This document shows positions 4,902 through 7,306 of a stretch of DNA of 7,306 nt, piece by piece. This DNA is from Nanobdellota archaeon. GTDB taxonomy: Archaea; Nanobdellota; Nanobdellia; Pacearchaeales; GW2011-AR1. A program made the position numbers and the translations under genes. The DNA lies in the NCBI GenBank assembly GCA_018830845.1, contig JAHJRS010000095.1, forward strand, positions 1-7,306. Direction: 5' to 3'. The stretch's first letter is position 1; each line of letters begins with the position of its first letter. A model generated the notes under the pieces. The model was not told the origin of the DNA. It saw only the letters and a list, made by a program, of their open reading frames with translations, and made no database searches.

Positions 4902-6872
4902 ATGAAAAAAATAATTTTAATTTTATTCAGCGCACTTCTCACATTCTCTTCGTGCAGTAAGGATGAAGGCCCGGTTGAATCTCCTGGTTCCGACCCAAAT
5001 CCTCCAAATTCTTCTGGGATTACTTTAAGAGAAAATGCAGTTGAATTAACATCAACTGAAACTTCAATGATTTCTTCTGTCACAAATAATTCAATTACTT
5101 TTTCTTCCTCAAATGAGGTTATTTCCAAAATCAAGGCAGGGGATATAATTGTTGCAGGGATTTCTTCAAAAACCCCAAATGGTCTCTTGAGAAAAGTTAC
5201 CGGTTTGTCTAAGGTTGGAAATACAGATGGATGGGTGTTTAATACAATCATGGCTTCACTTGCAGAGTTAATTCAAGCTGGAAAAATAACCTTTAATAAA
5301 AATTTGTTCTCATTTAACCAGTCACTTTCAAATATTCTTTATTCTGGAAATGGGGGCGAAGTTTCTATTGCAGGAAATTTTAATGAAACGGGAAATATTT
5401 CAGGATATCTTGATTTTAATAGTTTTCCGAAGATAGGTACCCAACTGAAATTTAGTTTTACCGGGGCAGCAGATTTTCACTTGACTGCAAATGTGGTGAA
5501 GAGTTTCAGCAATGATTATTATATTACATATTACACTTTTCCTGCAGTTCTTATTTGGGGAAGCCCGCCTGTTGTTGTGACCCCCGCACTTCGTTTATCG
5601 GCTCGCCTCCAGGGAGATCTTTCAGGGGAAATTTATTCCGGGGCAAAAGATGTTCTGAGCAATTCCGTTACAATAACTTATTCCGACGGATGGAGCTCCC
5701 AGAATTCTCTCGGGAATACTTTTACTTTTGAAGGAGCCAGTGTAACCGCAGAAGCAAATGCAAAGCTTTATATCATTGGATCAGTCGAGTTTCTTATTTA
5801 TGAAACAATCGGACCTTCAGTTGGAATTGCTCCCTACACGAGGCTTAATGCAGTTTTGTTACCAAATCCCAAATGGACTCTTTACAAAGGAGTTGATGCA
5901 TCTGCAGGAATTTCAACCGGGTGGCTTTCCCCAATTATTCCCGGCAAAACCTGGACATTTAACTTAAGTGAAGGCATTCTTGCAAGCGGAACTTTTGGCG
6001 GCGGAAGCAACCTCCCCCCACTTTCTCCTTCAAACCCTTATCCGTCGGATGGAGCCCAGAATGTTCCCTCCCCTGTTACTTTAACATGGGACTGTTCAGA
6101 CCCTGACGGAGACCCCTTGCATTATGATTTAATTGTAGGAATTTTTGGAGATATAACAATTAGAATTGAAAATATAAATCAAAATTATCATAATATAGGA
6201 TCCTTTACAGGAAACAAGCATGTTTTTTGGAAAGTAATTGCCTTTGATTCCCAAGGAGATTCCACTGAAGGAAATACTTGGACTTTTTGGACCGGTTCAG
6301 GAGGACAATTTTCTACATTCACAGACCCTCGCGATGGCAGGACATACCAAACTGTAAAAATAGGGGACCAGTGGTGGTTTGCCGAAAATCTTGATTATAA
6401 TGTTTCCGGGTCGGTTTATTATAATAATGATCCCACCTATTCAGAATATGGAAGGCTTTATTCTTGGGAAGACGCCATGAATGCTTGCCCCCCAGGATGG
6501 CATTTACCAAGTAAAAATGAGTGGACAACTATGATTAATTTTATAGGGGGGTATGATGTTGCAGGAGGCAAATTAAAAGAAACAGGAACAATTCACTGGA
6601 ATTATCCAAATATTGGGGCGACAAACGAGTATGGTTTCTCTGCTTATGGAGGAGGATATTTCTTTAGTCAGTCTGGAAATGGGAATTTTTACAAGATAAA
6701 AGAGAAGTGTTGTTTTTGGACCTCTTCCCTAGTTTATGGAGATCCAAATAGCGCTTTTGATATTGAATTATGGTATAATGAATCCAAAATAATTCCAAAT
6801 ACTGCTAACGGGATAAATCCTTCGGGGCTTTATTTTAATATGGAATCAGTTCGCCCAATAAAAGATAATTAG
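4902..6872 (+). CDS. Surface lipoprotein with Fn3-like and C-terminal FISUMP-type domains, 656 residues
   Basis: Residues 1-17 are a lipoprotein signal peptide with Cys18 in F-S-S-C. The following S-K-D-E resembles the lysine/acidic export signal that sends Bacteroidota lipoproteins to the cell surface. Residues about 25-131 carry G80-D-I-I-V, T91-P-N-G-L-L-R-K-V-T100 and A118-S-L-A-E-L, a pattern I associate with beta-rich repeats of surface lipoproteins in these phyla. Residues 132-370 are beta-rich and unrecognised. Residues about 371-466 are an Fn3/cadherin-like domain (SPSNPYPSDGAQNVPS, CSDPDGDPLHYDL, ending WTFWTG). Residues about 473-653 match the FISUMP domain (Fibrobacter succinogenes major paralogous domain): DPRDGRTYQTVKIGDQWW, ENL, RLYSWEDA, C529-PPGWHLPS, FWTSS and a final SVRPIKD. 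Probable role: surface adhesion or binding; the ligand is unknown. No catalytic residues are evident. Confidence 0.88.
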   Translation: MKKIILILFSALLTFSSCSKDEGPVESPGSDPNPPNSSGITLRENAVELTSTETSMISSVTNNSITFSSSNEVISKIKAGDIIVAGISSKTPNGLLRKVTGLSKVGNTDGWVFNTIMASLAELIQAGKITFNKNLFSFNQSLSNILYSGNGGEVSIAGNFNETGNISGYLDFNSFPKIGTQLKFSFTGAADFHLTANVVKSFSNDYYITYYTFPAVLIWGSPPVVVTPALRLSARLQGDLSGEIYSGAKDVLSNSVTITYSDGWSSQNSLGNTFTFEGASVTAEANAKLYIIGSVEFLIYETIGPSVGIAPYTRLNAVLLPNPKWTLYKGVDASAGISTGWLSPIIPGKTWTFNLSEGILASGTFGGGSNLPPLSPSNPYPSDGAQNVPSPVTLTWDCSDPDGDPLHYDLIVGIFGDITIRIENINQNYHNIGSFTGNKHVFWKVIAFDSQGDSTEGNTWTFWTGSGGQFSTFTDPRDGRTYQTVKIGDQWWFAENLDYNVSGSVYYNNDPTYSEYGRLYSWEDAMNACPPGWHLPSKNEWTTMINFIGGYDVAGGKLKETGTIHWNYPNIGATNEYGFSAYGGGYFFSQSGNGNFYKIKEKCCFWTSSLVYGDPNSAFDIELWYNESKIIPNTANGINPSGLYFNMESVRPIKDN

Positions 6873-6916
6873 CTAACTAATTTTATAACAAAAAAAGGAA
6901 AATGTTCTACTTTGAC

Positions 6917-6949
6917 AACCCCCTCACATTCTTTCTTCTCGAGGGGGTT
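6917..6949 (+). terminator. First of two tandem hairpins after the lipoprotein gene
   Basis: AACCCCCTC (6917-6925) and GAGGGGGTT (6941-6949) form a perfect 9-bp, GC-rich stem with a 15-nt loop. The tail is TTAATTAAA rather than a pure T run, and GTTTAATTAAAC (6947-6958) is itself palindromic. It is either a weaker terminator or a 3'-end-stabilising hairpin placed before the stronger one. Confidence 0.65.
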
Positions 6950-6962
6950 TAATTAAACAACC

Positions 6963-6986
6963 AAGCCTTTTCAAAAGGCTTTTTTT
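6963..6986 (+). terminator. Intrinsic terminator before the secreted-protein gene
   Basis: AAGCCTT and AAGGCTT pair over 7 bp around TTCAA, followed by a run of T to 6986. This is a compact standard terminator, 23 bases before the next start codon. The next gene's promoter must therefore lie within the hairpin region or upstream of it, or the gene is reached by read-through. Confidence 0.85.
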
Positions 6987-7009
6987 AATCACAAATGAGG
7001 AGGTTCAAA

Positions 7010-7306
7010 ATGAATCTTTTTAAATCAGCACTAATAGTGCTTTTGTTAGTTTCAATTTCTACCGGTTTGTCACAGACAGTGTCTGGAAGACTAGAAGAAT
7101 TTGATACACAGGAGAATCCTTCAGATTCCATTTTATCCATAGTCTTGCAAATAAAGTTAGATGAAGGTGAAAGTGAAATCTTAGGAAATGCATTTAACCT
7201 TAAATTTGACTTTGATACTCTGGCTCTTCAGTTTATTGAAGGTACCTATTTCAATTTTAATGAGGCAGATGGATATCAAACATCTTCAATTGTAAGACCC
7301 GGGGGA
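7010..7306 (+). CDS. Secreted protein with cohesin-like domain pattern, 3' partial
   Basis: The start at 7010 follows a near-perfect AGGAGG (6998-7003) with a six-base spacer. The 99 codons in the window run open to the last base. Residues 1 to about 22 are a Sec signal peptide: MNLFK, the hydrophobic core ALIVLLLVSIS, then TGLSQ. No lipobox cysteine is present. The mature part has alternating strands, with 'VLQIKLDEGESEILGNAFNLKFDFDTLALQF' split as V-L-Q-I-K, then L-G-N-A, then D-T-L-A-L-Q-F. This matches the start of cohesin-like domains in exported proteins of Ignavibacteria-type genomes (an equivalent of 'LGxAxxxxxYDxxALxF'). The likely fate is export, perhaps by type IX secretion, but the C-terminal sorting domain that would prove it is outside the window. 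Confidence 0.85.
   Translation, partial: MNLFKSALIVLLLVSISTGLSQTVSGRLEEFDTQENPSDSILSIVLQIKLDEGESEILGNAFNLKFDFDTLALQFIEGTYFNFNEADGYQTSSIVRPGG

Noticed and set aside
4865..5251. Minus-strand 128-codon ORF opposite the lipoprotein start
   Set aside because: It is antisense to the lipoprotein signal peptide and first domain, which are well supported, and has no ribosome-binding site of the kind seen elsewhere.
5758..5967. Alternate-frame ORF inside the lipoprotein gene
   Set aside because: It is fully nested within the lipoprotein coding sequence, with low-complexity translation and no ribosome-binding site.

Overview
The window is AT-rich and every gene I can support lies on the + strand. The organism looks like a Gram-negative member of the Fibrobacterota-Chlorobi-Bacteroidota (FCB) group, possibly Ignavibacteriota. 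The clues are a lipoprotein with a charged Cys-Ser-Lys-Asp-Glu start ending in a FISUMP-type domain, a TonB-receptor-like barrel ending in Phe, a secreted protein with a cohesin-like strand pattern, and very A-rich leaders. The phylum call is inference; there is no marker gene.

Layout. (1) 1-1731: 3' part of a HerA/VirB4-like (DUF87 type) P-loop ATPase with a C-terminal winged helix; its start is outside the window. (2) 1732-2028: a non-coding stretch with a run of short hairpins and a repeated GAAATACC box spaced at about 31.5 and then 10.5 bp. (3) 2029-4495: a probable transcription unit with a 50-residue small ORF, a four-helix membrane protein and a 600-residue TonB-receptor-like outer-membrane protein, closed by a clear intrinsic terminator. 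(4) 4576-6872: a 27-codon hydrophobic ORF overlapping a 70-codon membrane ORF by ATGA (either coupled genes or one frameshifted gene), then a 656-residue surface lipoprotein. (5) 6917-6986: two hairpins in tandem, the second a typical terminator. (6) 7010-7306: 5' part of a secreted protein running off the end.

Apart from the ATPase, the window is a cell-envelope and secretion neighbourhood: inner-membrane small proteins, an outer-membrane barrel, a surface lipoprotein and an exported protein. I see no direct evidence that they form one machine, because the terminators split them into at least three units. The most unusual non-coding signal is the phased box and hairpin array behind the ATPase gene. 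I found no tRNA, rRNA, CRISPR array or transposase.
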